64,000 bases of DNA from an uncultured Lachnospiraceae bacterium (GCA_902776305.1 CACYPS010000004.1:62001-126000); one strand, 5' to 3'; positions 44,393-53,236 are shown, counted from the stretch's first letter. The notes: generated by a model not told the origin, from the letters alone. Program-made: numbers and translations.

Positions 44393-44540
44393 GGTATTAA
44401 TCTCCTTCATATTCTTTTTGATTTATTTTAATTTTTATTTTCTGTTTTATCGGGCTTGTCTTTTGCCCTGACATATTTATATACGAAGGATATAGCGGTG
44501 GGGCTAATGAAAATATATTTTTTTGCGGATTTCATTTTTT

Positions 44541-45401
44541 TCAGCAATTCCCCGTGTACACATAGGTCAGATTCCTGCGTGCGACCTCGGCAAGACGATA
44601 CACCAGCCTGACTTCGGTAGCCCGTCTGTCCTGCATATGAAATCGCGGGAAGAACCGGGAAATATGAAGCGGAATACTCTGCCCGATCCTCTCGCCTCTC
44701 TCATCCGTGAGGCCGGCAATCCAGCTGCTGAGGGCATCCATTTCCTCCTCCGAATCATTTTCCCCGGGAATAATCAGAGTAGTGACCTCAACGTGACAGA
44801 CTTGGGAGGCTCTTGCGATAAAGTCCATAACCATTTTCCGGTCACCCTTAAGCACTTCCCTGTAATACCTGTCCGTAAAACCTTTGAGGTCAATATTCAT
44901 AGCATCAATGTACGGAGCGAGCTTTTCCAGCACATTAAGTTCCGCGGTGCCGTTTGTGACGAGCACCGTTTTCATGCCAAGCTTCTTTATAAGCTTTGCT
45001 GTATCTAATATGAACTCATAACCGATCAGCGGCTCATTGTAAGTGAAGGCGATACCGATATTTCCCTGATTTTGATAATAGGCAGCCGCTCTCGCAAGAT
45101 CTTCCGGGGTACATACGTCGGCTGTCTTCGCGAATTTCCGGGCTTCTTCTGACCAGGATATCTCATAGTTCTGGCAGAAGGGACAGCGCAGATTGCACCC
45201 GTAGCTTCCTGCGGACAGGATAAGGCTTCCCGGGTAGAACCGATTCAGAGGCTTCTTCTCGATCGGGTCGAGAGCGAGGGATGTGATCCGCCCGTAATTT
45301 GCCTGAACCACTTTTCCGTTTTCACACGTTCTTGCTCCGCAGAAGCCAAGTTTTCCATCTGCAATCACGCAGTGTCTGAAGCATACATCGCATTTTGCCA
45401 T
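44541..45401 (-). CDS. amrS: AmmeMemoRadiSam-type radical SAM enzyme (AmrS-like)
   Basis: 286-residue radical SAM protein related to pyruvate formate-lyase activase. The N-terminus has a Cys cluster (C4, C7, C11, C21), and the [4Fe-4S] motif C69-x3-C73-x2-C76 lies in GCNLRCPFCQN. NYGRITSLALDPIEKKPL, FTYNEPLIGYEF and FPRFHMQDRRAT are characteristic. In many genomes it is encoded with AMMECR1 and Memo genes, which are not adjacent here. GGAGG is 8 bases before ATG and is part of a duplicated structured element. Confidence 0.9.
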   Translation of the reverse strand: MAKCDVCFRHCVIADGKLGFCGARTCENGKVVQANYGRITSLALDPIEKKPLNRFYPGSLILSAGSYGCNLRCPFCQNYEISWSEEARKFAKTADVCTPEDLARAAAYYQNQGNIGIAFTYNEPLIGYEFILDTAKLIKKLGMKTVLVTNGTAELNVLEKLAPYIDAMNIDLKGFTDRYYREVLKGDRKMVMDFIARASQVCHVEVTTLIIPGENDSEEEMDALSSWIAGLTDERGERIGQSIPLHISRFFPRFHMQDRRATEVRLVYRLAEVARRNLTYVYTGNC

Positions 45402-45406
45402 AATTT

Positions 45407-45485
45407 GTTCCTCCAGGGTCAGGCGACCATGCTTGCATGGTCATCTGACCCGCCAATCAAAGTTTGAAAGTTTACTTTCAAACTT
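45407..45485 (-). promoter_or_regulatory. Structured 5' element E79 (copy 2) before the amrS-like gene
   Basis: Same sequence as 23895-23973 with only a few changes, read here on the minus strand. Changes in the loops keep pairing: ATGAACATGC becomes ATGACCATGC and GGCCGC becomes GGTCGC, which forms GACCATGC/GCATGGTC. It ends in GGAGGAAC, which is the ribosome binding site of the following gene, 8 bases from its ATG. Confidence 0.8.
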
Positions 45486-45708
45486 GTTCCACCTCACATA
45501 TAATGGTGACCTGTAACACTAAAGCGGTCTTTCCCCGGCAGCTCTTTGCGAAACTTCCGATATATTTAGTATACAGTCAAAAGGACCTTTCTTCCAGTAT
45601 TGTAATGCACGGGATTGTCTACATAATGCGGCAGTTTTTACTCGCGGGGAAATAGCAGATGTAGTATGATGAAAGCTGAAAAGTTCCAAAAAGCATAGAT
45701 CATATTAT

Positions 45709-45763
45709 CGGAACCGCTTTGCTGATCCGATAATCATAATTCAGCGCATAAATGTGTCTTTTT
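45709..45763 (+). repeat. Dispersed repeat, family R2 (copy 2)
   Basis: Matches 20151-20205 in the same orientation. It lies 37 bases before the CobW-like start codon, within a 399-base gap that otherwise holds element E79 and no further gene. Confidence 0.8.
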
Positions 45764-45800
45764 GTTCAGAATAACTGGGACTTCGTTAAAGGGGAATATT

Positions 45801-46742
45801 ATGATTAAAGTGGATTTGATTACCGGATTTCTCGGGTCCGGAAAAACGACTTTCATGAAGAAATACGTACAGCATCTGGTCAATTCCGGCAAGAATACCG
45901 GCATTATAGAAAATGACCACGGTGCCGTCAATGTCGATTTAATGCTGTTGCAGGAACTATTCGGTCCGCTCTGTGATATGGAGATGGTTACCGGTGGAGA
46001 TGGTTACGAGACGCACATCAGGAGGCTGAAAGCAAAGCTGATTGCATTTGGAATGAGAAGGGTCGACAGAGTTGTGATCGAGCCTTCGGGAGTCTTTGAT
46101 GTGGACGAATTTTTCGATGTGCTGTACGAGGAACCGCTTGACCGTTGGTATGAGGTAGGAAATGTGATCGTGGTCGTGGATGCCAAGTTGGAGGATGATC
46201 TGTCCGAGCAGAGCGACTACCTGCTCGCCTCGCAGCTTGCAAATGCAGGACGAATCATCCTGAGCCGTACGCAGGATGCTACGGACAAGGACATCGAGCA
46301 TACGGTGCGGCATATGAATGAGGTGATGGAAAAGTTCGGGTGCAGCAGACGATTTGACAAAGAGATAGTTACGAAGCCCTGGGACGAGTTTACGGATAAG
46401 GACTTTGAGGATATCGAAAGCTGTGGCTATGTACTGGAAAGTCATGTGAAGTTGCCGGTGTCACAGGAGAATTCGTTTGAGTCGCTGTATTTCATGAATT
46501 ATCATATGAGCGAGGCGGAACTCCGGGAGAAGAGCGCAGCTATGATGCAGGATGAAGCTTGTGGGAATGTGTTCCGCATCAAAGGCTTCATGCCGGTCGA
46601 AGATGGCTGGATCGAAATCAACGCGACACACCGCGAGATCAATATTAAGCCTATTGAGAAGGGGCAGGAAATTGTGATCGTAATCGGCGAGGATCTGGTT
46701 GAAGAGAGGGTGCGCGAATACTTTGAGGCAGCCGGGAAATAA
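45801..46742 (+). CDS. CobW/COG0523-family GTPase lacking the CxCC motif
   Basis: 313-residue P-loop GTPase. Walker A TGFLGSGKTT (8-17), IIENDHGAVNVD, and RVVIEPSGVFDVDEFFD follow the family. The signature GCxCC metal-binding motif is replaced by VTGGDGYETH, with no cysteine, and the usual NKxD guanine motif reads SRTQDAT. The C-terminal domain (GNVFRIKGFMPVEDGWIEIN) is present. Canonical members are metallochaperones for Zn or Co; loss of the Cys motif makes metal delivery by that route unlikely. It is immediately upstream of cobQ, so a cobalamin-linked role is possible. GGGGAATATT precedes ATG. Confidence 0.82.
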   Translation: MIKVDLITGFLGSGKTTFMKKYVQHLVNSGKNTGIIENDHGAVNVDLMLLQELFGPLCDMEMVTGGDGYETHIRRLKAKLIAFGMRRVDRVVIEPSGVFDVDEFFDVLYEEPLDRWYEVGNVIVVVDAKLEDDLSEQSDYLLASQLANAGRIILSRTQDATDKDIEHTVRHMNEVMEKFGCSRRFDKEIVTKPWDEFTDKDFEDIESCGYVLESHVKLPVSQENSFESLYFMNYHMSEAELREKSAAMMQDEACGNVFRIKGFMPVEDGWIEINATHREINIKPIEKGQEIVIVIGEDLVEERVREYFEAAGK

Positions 46743-46830
46743 TTTGCACGGATCTCAGTCTCTTTCATCACAGAAAAATGGCTGACTTCTGAGATGTATC
46801 GGCAGGATGAGAACATCAAGGAGAACTTTC

Positions 46831-48420
46831 ATGGCAAAATGCATCATGATTCAGGGCACCATGTCCGGTGCCGGCAAAAGCCTGCTTGTGACAGCCCTGT
46901 GCCGCATATTTCGCGAGGACGGTTACCGTGTCGCGCCTTTCAAAAGCCAGAATATGGCTTTGAACAGTTATATTACAAAGGATGGTCTCGAAATGGGACG
47001 GGCCCAGGTCGCGCAGGCGGAGGCAGCGGGTAAAGAGCCGGACGTGCGCATGAACCCCATTCTCCTGAAGCCGACGAGCGACGTGGGGAGCCAGGTCATC
47101 GTGAACGGGAGAGTGCTCGGTACTTACAGAGCCGGGGAGTATTTTAAAATGAAGACCACCCTGATCCCCGATATCTTACATGCCTATAAAAGTCTGGCTG
47201 AAGAAAATGATATTATTGTCATCGAAGGTGCCGGCAGCCCCGCCGAGATCAATCTCAAGGCGGATGATATAGTAAATATGGGGCTTGCTAAGCTTGTGGA
47301 CGCCCCGGTCCTCCTTGTAGGAGATATCAATCCGGGCGGCGTTTTTGCACAGCTGTACGGAACGATCGCACTTCTGGAGGAAGATGAACGTGCGAGAATT
47401 GCCGGGACGGTGATCAACAAGTTCCGGGGAGATGTGGAAATTCTGAGGCCGGGCCTCAAAATGCTTGAAGAACTGACGAGAGTACCTTGCCTCGGAGTGG
47501 TTCCGTATACGGATGCTGATATCGATGACGAGGACAGCCTGTCCTCCAGACTTCTGACATCGAGCCATGAGAAGGTGATCGACATTGCGGTCATCCGACT
47601 TCCGAGAATCTCAAATTTTACGGATTTCGCTCCACTTGAAGAGCATCCGGCACTGGGTCTCCGCTATGTGAATCGGCGCGATGAACTCGGGAATCCGGAC
47701 ATGATCATTCTTCCCGGCACGAAGAGCACGATGGCCGATCTGCGCTGGCTGCGTGAAAGCGGCCTTGAGGCCCTGATTCTGAAAAAGGCAGATGCCGGCA
47801 CGCCTGTTCTCGGTGTCTGCGGAGGTTATCAGATGCTCGGGGTGAGTCTTAAGGACCCGGAAGGCGTCGAGAGCGGTCAATCTCTCGGTGTCGTTGGCGG
47901 TGGTCATGTGAACGGGATGAGCCTAAAGGATGCCGAAGGCATCGAAAGCAGTCATTCCGCATCAAAGGAAGTGGCAGGTCCGTCAGAGCTTCCCGGCATG
48001 GGACTGCTCCCGGTCTCTACAATATTTTCCGCTGAGAAGTGTCGTACTCGAGTTCAGGGTCTCGTCATCGGCGGTCCTTTAGAAGGCGTTCATCTCGATG
48101 GGTATGAAATCCATATGGGCAGGACAAAGCAGCTTTCGGGGAAAGGTTCTTCCTTTATAAGGCTTGAAGACGGGCGTATGGACGGATGCTGTTGCGGCAA
48201 CGTATTCGGAACTTACCTGCATGGTCTGTTCGATACGGGAGAGCTGACAGATGCGGTGGCAGAATATCTTTTGGAGCGAAAAGGGATAGATCCGGAGAAT
48301 TTTCATGTAGAGAGCAGGGCGGAGTACCGCGAGAGACAGTACCGAAAGCTGGCGGAGACGGTGCGGGAGAGTCTTGACATGAGTGAAATATATCGAATCA
48401 TAGGATTGCGTGTCGGATAG
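46831..48420 (+). CDS. cobQ: Cobyric acid synthase CobQ (CbiP)
   Basis: ATP/glutamine-dependent amidation of side chains b, d, e and g of adenosylcobyrinate diamide. The 529-residue protein has the P-loop [35 protein letters not shown], and the glutamine amidotransferase domain with C330 in [10 protein letters not shown] and the late YLHGLFD. A local duplication after the Cys motif ([12 protein letters not shown] and [12 protein letters not shown]) adds about 45 residues. ATG 46831 follows AAGGAG by 8 bases; the in-frame start at 46807 has no site. Confidence 0.94.
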   Translation: MAKCIMIQGTMSGAGKSLLVTALCRIFREDGYRVAPFKSQNMALNSYITKDGLEMGRAQVAQAEAAGKEPDVRMNPILLKPTSDVGSQVIVNGRVLGTYRAGEYFKMKTTLIPDILHAYKSLAEENDIIVIEGAGSPAEINLKADDIVNMGLAKLVDAPVLLVGDINPGGVFAQLYGTIALLEEDERARIAGTVINKFRGDVEILRPGLKMLEELTRVPCLGVVPYTDADIDDEDSLSSRLLTSSHEKVIDIAVIRLPRISNFTDFAPLEEHPALGLRYVNRRDELGNPDMIILPGTKSTMADLRWLRESGLEALILKKADAGTPVLGVCGGYQMLGVSLKDPEGVESGQSLGVVGGGHVNGMSLKDAEGIESSHSASKEVAGPSELPGMGLLPVSTIFSAEKCRTRVQGLVIGGPLEGVHLDGYEIHMGRTKQLSGKGSSFIRLEDGRMDGCCCGNVFGTYLHGLFDTGELTDAVAEYLLERKGIDPENFHVESRAEYRERQYRKLAETVRESLDMSEIYRIIGLRVG

Positions 48421-48460
48421 GCATATAGTGCGTCATTGTAATGCACTCTGTATAAGACAT

Positions 48461-48600
48461 GTAGAACATCAATATGATGCACGCGGAATAGGCATGCAAA
48501 ACATCACTGTAATGCATACTAAACAGATATGCAGAGAATTAATGCAATGTACGCCGAACGGACATGTAGAATTCCATTCGTGTACATACTGAAAAAATGA
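48461..48600. repeat. 35-bp degenerate tandem repeat upstream of cobO
   Basis: Units begin at 48461, 48496, 48531 and 48566, each opening G(T/C)AGA or GCAAA and ending with a GCAT-, ATAT- or ACAT-like end; a decayed unit may precede at about 48426. Identity is moderate. It fills most of the 233-base gap between cobQ and cobO. Confidence 0.8.
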
Positions 48601-48653
48601 CATCGTAGGAAACACATCGATAGAACCGGGACAAGCTTTAAGAAAGGAAACTT

Positions 48654-49217
48654 ATGATACATCTCTACTGCGGTGATGGAAAAGGAAAAACAACAGCAGC
48701 CATGGGGCTTGCGCTCCGCGCCATCGGACATGGAAAGCGGGTCGCAGTCGTGCAGTTCCTGAAAAACGGAAAGAGCGGGGAATTGGCACCGCTCAAACTG
48801 CTCGGGGCATTTGTATTATCCGGTAAGCCCGAAACGAAGTTTTACAAGAATATGAGCAAGGCGGAGCGGGATGAGACGAGACATTTGAATGATGAAAATC
48901 TGAAGAAAGCTCTCGCATTTCCGTGCGACGTGCTGATTCTCGATGAAGTCTGTGCAGCCTGCCGGCTCGGGATGGTCGATGAGGATCTTCTTCGAGACTA
49001 TGTGACCGGAAATAGGGGGCGGAGAGATAGCGAGTTCAATACAGCATCTGAAGGTGAAGATATTCCGGATAATTTACGTAATATACCGGAAGTCGTGCTT
49101 ACCGGAAGAGAACCCGCGCAATGGATGCTTGATGCGGCGGACTATATAACCGAGATGAAGGCGGAGCGGCATCCCTATGAGCATGGGGTGCGGGCGAGAG
49201 AGGGAATAGAGTTTTAA
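48654..49217 (+). CDS. cobO: Corrinoid adenosyltransferase (CobO/BtuR type)
   Basis: Transfers the adenosyl group of ATP to cob(I)yrinic acid a,c-diamide or related corrinoids. The 187-residue protein has YCGDGKGKTTAAMGLALRA at the N-terminus (P-loop residues 7-14), VAVVQFLKNG, LILDEVCAACRLGMV and LTGREPAQWMLDAADYITEM, all typical. It contains a short non-conserved segment (GRRDSEFNTASEGEDIP) in a loop. AAAGGAAACTT precedes ATG. Confidence 0.93.
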   Translation: MIHLYCGDGKGKTTAAMGLALRAIGHGKRVAVVQFLKNGKSGELAPLKLLGAFVLSGKPETKFYKNMSKAERDETRHLNDENLKKALAFPCDVLILDEVCAACRLGMVDEDLLRDYVTGNRGRRDSEFNTASEGEDIPDNLRNIPEVVLTGREPAQWMLDAADYITEMKAERHPYEHGVRAREGIEF

Positions 49218-49314
49218 TCTCTGACGCAGAATTCTCGTGACTTAAGTCGTGAGATGAATGCGCAAAGTGATACTTGTCTCTGACATGGGATACAAACCCG
49301 CGTCAGAGATTAAA
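49213..49314 (+). repeat. Dispersed palindromic repeat, family R1 (copy C), inside a 16-bp inverted repeat
   Basis: TTTTAATCTCTGACGC (starting at 49212) and GCGTCAGAGATTAAAA (ending about 49315) are perfect inverted repeats. They enclose the R1 core CTCGTGACTTAAGTCGTGAG and can form a long stem just after the cobO stop. The left part matches copy A at 4679-4731. Confidence 0.8.
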
Positions 49315-49333
49315 AGCCTCCGGCGGATCGCAG

Positions 49334-49432
49334 CCGCGCATTAAGGAAGGTGCTTCGCACCATGCGCGGCCGCGCATTAAGGAAGGTGCTTCGCACCATG
49401 CGCGGCGCGGCAAGAACGCCGAGGCGTTCTTG
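49334..49432. repeat. Two tandem 36-bp GC-rich palindromes plus a third palindrome
   Basis: Units 49334-49369 and 49370-49405 are identical. Each folds as CCGCGCAT ... ATGCGCGG with an inner GGTGC-TTC-GCACC hairpin. A separate perfect palindrome CAAGAACGCC-GA-GGCGTTCTTG lies at 49411-49432 and recurs with one change at about 59119-59140. A shorter relative of the first type (CGGCGGTTCGCAGCCGC) is at about 50246. These lie between cobO and the VWA gene. Confidence 0.85.
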
Positions 49433-49565
49433 ATAAACAAAATGTCGCCCCGCGGACGACCATATCCCTTCTTATTCAGGATAGAATAAACTCATCAAAA
49501 GACAGAAAGACATGCAGGGACAAAAGACCTGCAGGGCCGGCAGCAGATAAGAAGGGAGAATTATC

Positions 49566-50243
49566 ATGAAAGCAAATCTCACAGAACTCGTATTTATTAT
49601 TGATAAGAGCGGCTCCATGAGCGGGCTTGAGAAGGATACAATAGGAGGCTTCAACTCCATGCTGAAGAAGCAGAAACAGGAGGAGGGGGAAGCGTATCTC
49701 TCCACAGTACTCTTCGACACAAGGGAGACAGTCCTCTATGACCGCATCGATATCGGGAAAGTTCCTGAAATGACTGATCGGGATTATATCCCGGGCGGAT
49801 GTACCGCACTCCTCGATGCACTCGGCGGAGCTATTCATCACATCGCTACCATCCACAAATATGCTCGGGAGGAGGACAGACCTGCTAAGACCATGTTCAT
49901 TATTATCACGGACGGATATGAAAACTCCAGCAGGCGTTACGGAGTAGAAGAAGTTCGCGCGATGATCAAGAAGGAGCAGGAGAAGTACGGATGGGAATTC
50001 CTCTTCCTCGGTGCCAATATAGATGCGGTTGCGGAAGCAGCAAAGTACGGAATCGAGGCAGAGAGAGCTGTCAACTATTGTCCGGATGCACAGGGGACAC
50101 AGCTTAATTATGACAGCGTGAGCGAGGCAATGAGCTGCGTAAGGCAGGCGCGGCCGCTCGGTGCTTCCTGGAAGTCGGATATCGAGAAGGATTACAATAA
50201 GAGGTCAGGGAAAAAGAGAGGATTTTTCAGCCGGAACAAGTAA
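49566..50243 (+). CDS. VWA-domain protein (cytoplasmic)
   Basis: 225-residue stand-alone von Willebrand A domain with no signal peptide. The MIDAS is complete: D13-x-S15-x-S17 in IIDKSGSMSG, the Thr in GGCTALLDALGGA and the late Asp in IITDGYENSS. A basic C-terminus (KRSGKKRGFFSRNK) follows. Such proteins in Firmicutes are often linked to stress or tellurite-type gene sets. Its partner here may be the macro-domain gene 105 bases downstream. AGAAGGGAG precedes ATG. Confidence 0.9.
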   Translation: MKANLTELVFIIDKSGSMSGLEKDTIGGFNSMLKKQKQEEGEAYLSTVLFDTRETVLYDRIDIGKVPEMTDRDYIPGGCTALLDALGGAIHHIATIHKYAREEDRPAKTMFIIITDGYENSSRRYGVEEVRAMIKKEQEKYGWEFLFLGANIDAVAEAAKYGIEAERAVNYCPDAQGTQLNYDSVSEAMSCVRQARPLGASWKSDIEKDYNKRSGKKRGFFSRNK

Positions 50244-50348
50244 ACACGGCGGTTCGCAGCCGCACAATCTGAGAAGGTGCGGAGCATCTATAATGATAAC
50301 AGGCAGCATACAGAGGAATTTGCAAAACAATGACAGGGAGGTATCTGC

Positions 50349-51590
50349 ATGCCACTTCAGATCGTCAGGAACAATATTGTAAATATGGATGTGGATGCCA
50401 TTGTGAACACCGCCAACCCGGAACCTCAGGTTGGCGGCGGTACTGACTTTGCAATCTATGAGGCAGCGGGGTATGATCGTCTTCTTAAAGCTCGTCGGAA
50501 GATCGGTGTGATAGATCCCGGCGAAGCCGTTGTTACAAGGGGGTATAGTCTGCCGGCAAAGTATATCATACATACGGTCGGACCGGTGTGGCAGGGCGGC
50601 GACAAAGGTGAGCGGGAGATTCTTCGCGATTGCTTCCGCAATTCTCTGGAGATAGCTAAAAGGAAACGCTGCCGGTCTGTGGCATTTCCGCTGATTTCGG
50701 CAGGCGTTTACCGCTTTCCGAAGGAGGAAGCGCTTGATATTGCGGTCTGCTCAATTCGCCGATTTCTCGAAACATCGGAGATGACAGTCTATCTGGTTGT
50801 TTTCGGCAAGGAGGAGTACGAGCTCTCCGGCAAAATATTTGAGGGCGTAACTTCCTATATAGATGAGCATTACGTGGACAGGCAGCGCCAAAAAGAGTAT
50901 GCGATTGATCATCCTGACGGCAGATCTGAGAGAGACAGAAACGAAATTCGCTACAGAAAACCTTATGGTTCTCATGTGGCGGATGCTACAGGGCGAAGAA
51001 GAGTATATGACGCCGCAGAACAGAGCAGAGTACTGAATCAATATACCCGTTTTGATCCGTATACAGGGAAACCGCTTTTTCTAAATGAAAGTGCGGACAC
51101 TGACAGCAGGATAAATGATGAAGAACTGACTATAGCAGAACAATCTGCCCCCTGCGCTGCGCCGATGCAATCGGCGGAGCTTAAGAATGCACCGGGTTCT
51201 TTTGGCAGCATGGCAAAGCGCCGCTCTCTGGATGAGGTAGTGTCTTCTCTTGGGGAGAACTTCCCTGAAATGCTGTTTCGTCTTATCGATGAGCGGGGAA
51301 TGACGGATGTCGAGGTATATAAGAGGGCTAATATCGACCGCAAACTGTTCTCAAAAATCAGAAGTAAAAAAGGGTATCAGCCAAGCAAGAAGACGGCAAT
51401 CGCTTTGGCCATCGCTCTGCGGCTTAATCTCGATCAGACCAAGGACCTGCTTTCGCGGGCCGGTTACGCGCTGTCCCCGGGCAGCATGTTCGACGTGATT
51501 GTAGAGTATTTTATTACCGAGGAAGTGTATGATATAGACCAGATAAATTTCGTGCTCTTTGATTATCATGAGCAGCTGCTGGGCGCATGA
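50349..51590 (+). CDS. Macro-domain protein with C-terminal helix-turn-helix-like domain
   Basis: 413 residues. The N-terminal macro domain (about 1-175) should bind or hydrolyse ADP-ribose or its derivatives: IVNTANPEPQVGGGTDFAIYEAAG and FPLISAGVYRFPKEEAL cover the binding loops, with the usual Asn and Asp kept. A charged, poorly conserved linker follows. The C-terminal 120 residues (MTDVEVYKRANIDRKLFSKIR ... YQPSKKTAIALAIALRLNLDQ) look like an Xre-type HTH. GGGAGG 9 bases before ATG sets the start. Confidence 0.88.
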   Translation: MPLQIVRNNIVNMDVDAIVNTANPEPQVGGGTDFAIYEAAGYDRLLKARRKIGVIDPGEAVVTRGYSLPAKYIIHTVGPVWQGGDKGEREILRDCFRNSLEIAKRKRCRSVAFPLISAGVYRFPKEEALDIAVCSIRRFLETSEMTVYLVVFGKEEYELSGKIFEGVTSYIDEHYVDRQRQKEYAIDHPDGRSERDRNEIRYRKPYGSHVADATGRRRVYDAAEQSRVLNQYTRFDPYTGKPLFLNESADTDSRINDEELTIAEQSAPCAAPMQSAELKNAPGSFGSMAKRRSLDEVVSSLGENFPEMLFRLIDERGMTDVEVYKRANIDRKLFSKIRSKKGYQPSKKTAIALAIALRLNLDQTKDLLSRAGYALSPGSMFDVIVEYFITEEVYDIDQINFVLFDYHEQLLGA

Positions 51591-51784
51591 GGCGATGTGA
51601 TAGCGCTCAATGTTAACGGTGCATTATGGTCAAGAACAGAGAAACTATTTTAGAAACTCTATTGTCAGGATGGCGTATAAATGCTAAAATATAGTCGAAC
51701 AGATGTTTTGCATCGGAGCTGTTGAGAAGAGAGCATGATGGATCTGCTTCTACTACTTCTATATGGGTTGTGATTACTGTGAAT

Positions 51785-53161
51785 ATGTTACGGGATATAT
51801 TTGAGAAAACCAATGAATATAACAGCATGCAAACTGCTGAATCGAAAAAAAAGAAAGGCCAGTATTTTACCGGTCTTCGTACAGCAGAATTCATGGCTGA
51901 TATGGCAATAGTAAAACAAAATACTGAATTGCATATTTTAGACCCGGGCGCAGGAAATGGAGTGCTGGGTCTATCAGTGATGCAGAGAGCGATCGAAGAA
52001 GGATGCACACAATGTACTGTAACATTTTACGAGAATGATAATGAGTGCATCAACCTGCTCAATCAATCAATAGAATTAGCGAAAAGATTTTGCCTTGAAA
52101 AGGGAGTGACAGTAGATTTCGTGTTAAAGGCAGAGAACTTTATTTTGTCGGATGATGATAAAAAATATGATATTGTTATCAGTAATCCGCCATATAAAAA
52201 ACTACGCAAGGACAGCAATGAATCGAAGAAGATGGCTGAGTATGTATATGGGCAGCCTAATCTTTACGCTCTTTTTATGGCTAAAGGTATGGAGATGCTG
52301 AAGGAAAACGGCAGGTTTGTATATATTGTGCCGAGATCATGGACTTCAGGTGCATACTATAAGAATATAAGAAAGGTGCTTATTTCAGAACTTGACATTG
52401 ATCAGATACATATATTCGGATCCAGAAACGATGCATTTTCGGCAGAAAGTGTTCTGCAAGAAACCATGATTATTTCAGGCACTAAGAGCAAGGGACAGAG
52501 AGAGGACATCACGATAACTTCAAGTACTACGGGAGATATGGAGGTTGTCTCGAGTCTTAGCGTAGAATCCGATGCATGCATTGGAATGACAGAAGATTCA
52601 TATATTATGATACCTGCAACCGAACATGAAGCAGATGTGTTAAAAGATATGTCTGCGAATAAGAGTACACTTGGGAAGCAGGGGTATAGGTTTTGTACAG
52701 GTCCGGTAGTCGAATTTCGGAACACCGATACAATTAGTATTGAGCCTAAGGATGATTATGTTCCGATGCTGCGTTCCGCTCACGTAACAGAGGGAACATT
52801 CAGATTTCCTGTTGATGTGAGAAAGGCTCAATATGTAGATCGGAGAAATAAAAAGGTAGTACTCAGAAACTCGCCAACGATTCTTATCAGACGAATATCT
52901 GCAAAAGAGGAAACTCGCCGTCTGCAGATGTGTATATATACGCCTGACATGATTAATGTGGATTCTGACATGATTTCAATAGAAAACCATGTCAATTACC
53001 TAACTCATTCGGATGGAACGGCATTAACGATAAATGAAGTAAATAGAGTTTTTCAAATTCTTAGTCAACGAAAATATGATGAATACTATAGAATTCTTAA
53101 TGGAAGTACTCAGGTTAATGCATCTGAACTGAATCTTTTGCCGGTACCGTTTAACCTCTGA
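51785..53161 (+). CDS. N6-adenine DNA methyltransferase of a BsuBI/PstI-type system
   Basis: 458-residue class I SAM methyltransferase. KKKGQYFTGLRTAEFMADM and LDPGAGNGVLGLSVM form the SAM pocket, and ISNPPYKK is the catalytic NPPY motif of gamma-type adenine methylases. The C-terminal part should recognise the target. Size and the adjacent PstI-like nuclease gene fit M.BsuBI/M.PstI, which act at CTGCAG; the target here is inferred only. The start is uncertain, as no strong binding site precedes ATG 51785; TTG 51722 is in frame. The pair is AT-richer than its neighbours. Confidence 0.88.
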   Translation: MLRDIFEKTNEYNSMQTAESKKKKGQYFTGLRTAEFMADMAIVKQNTELHILDPGAGNGVLGLSVMQRAIEEGCTQCTVTFYENDNECINLLNQSIELAKRFCLEKGVTVDFVLKAENFILSDDDKKYDIVISNPPYKKLRKDSNESKKMAEYVYGQPNLYALFMAKGMEMLKENGRFVYIVPRSWTSGAYYKNIRKVLISELDIDQIHIFGSRNDAFSAESVLQETMIISGTKSKGQREDITITSSTTGDMEVVSSLSVESDACIGMTEDSYIMIPATEHEADVLKDMSANKSTLGKQGYRFCTGPVVEFRNTDTISIEPKDDYVPMLRSAHVTEGTFRFPVDVRKAQYVDRRNKKVVLRNSPTILIRRISAKEETRRLQMCIYTPDMINVDSDMISIENHVNYLTHSDGTALTINEVNRVFQILSQRKYDEYYRILNGSTQVNASELNLLPVPFNL

Positions 53162-53236
53162 AATAGAATTTTTGATACATATAATAGATTACAGCCACAT
53201 TGTATGCGATGATTTGATTTCTACAGGAGTTTGGGA

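Noticed and set aside
48461-48600. 35-bp repeats upstream of cobO as CRISPR repeats
   Set aside because: Units abut directly with no spacers and are too divergent from each other.
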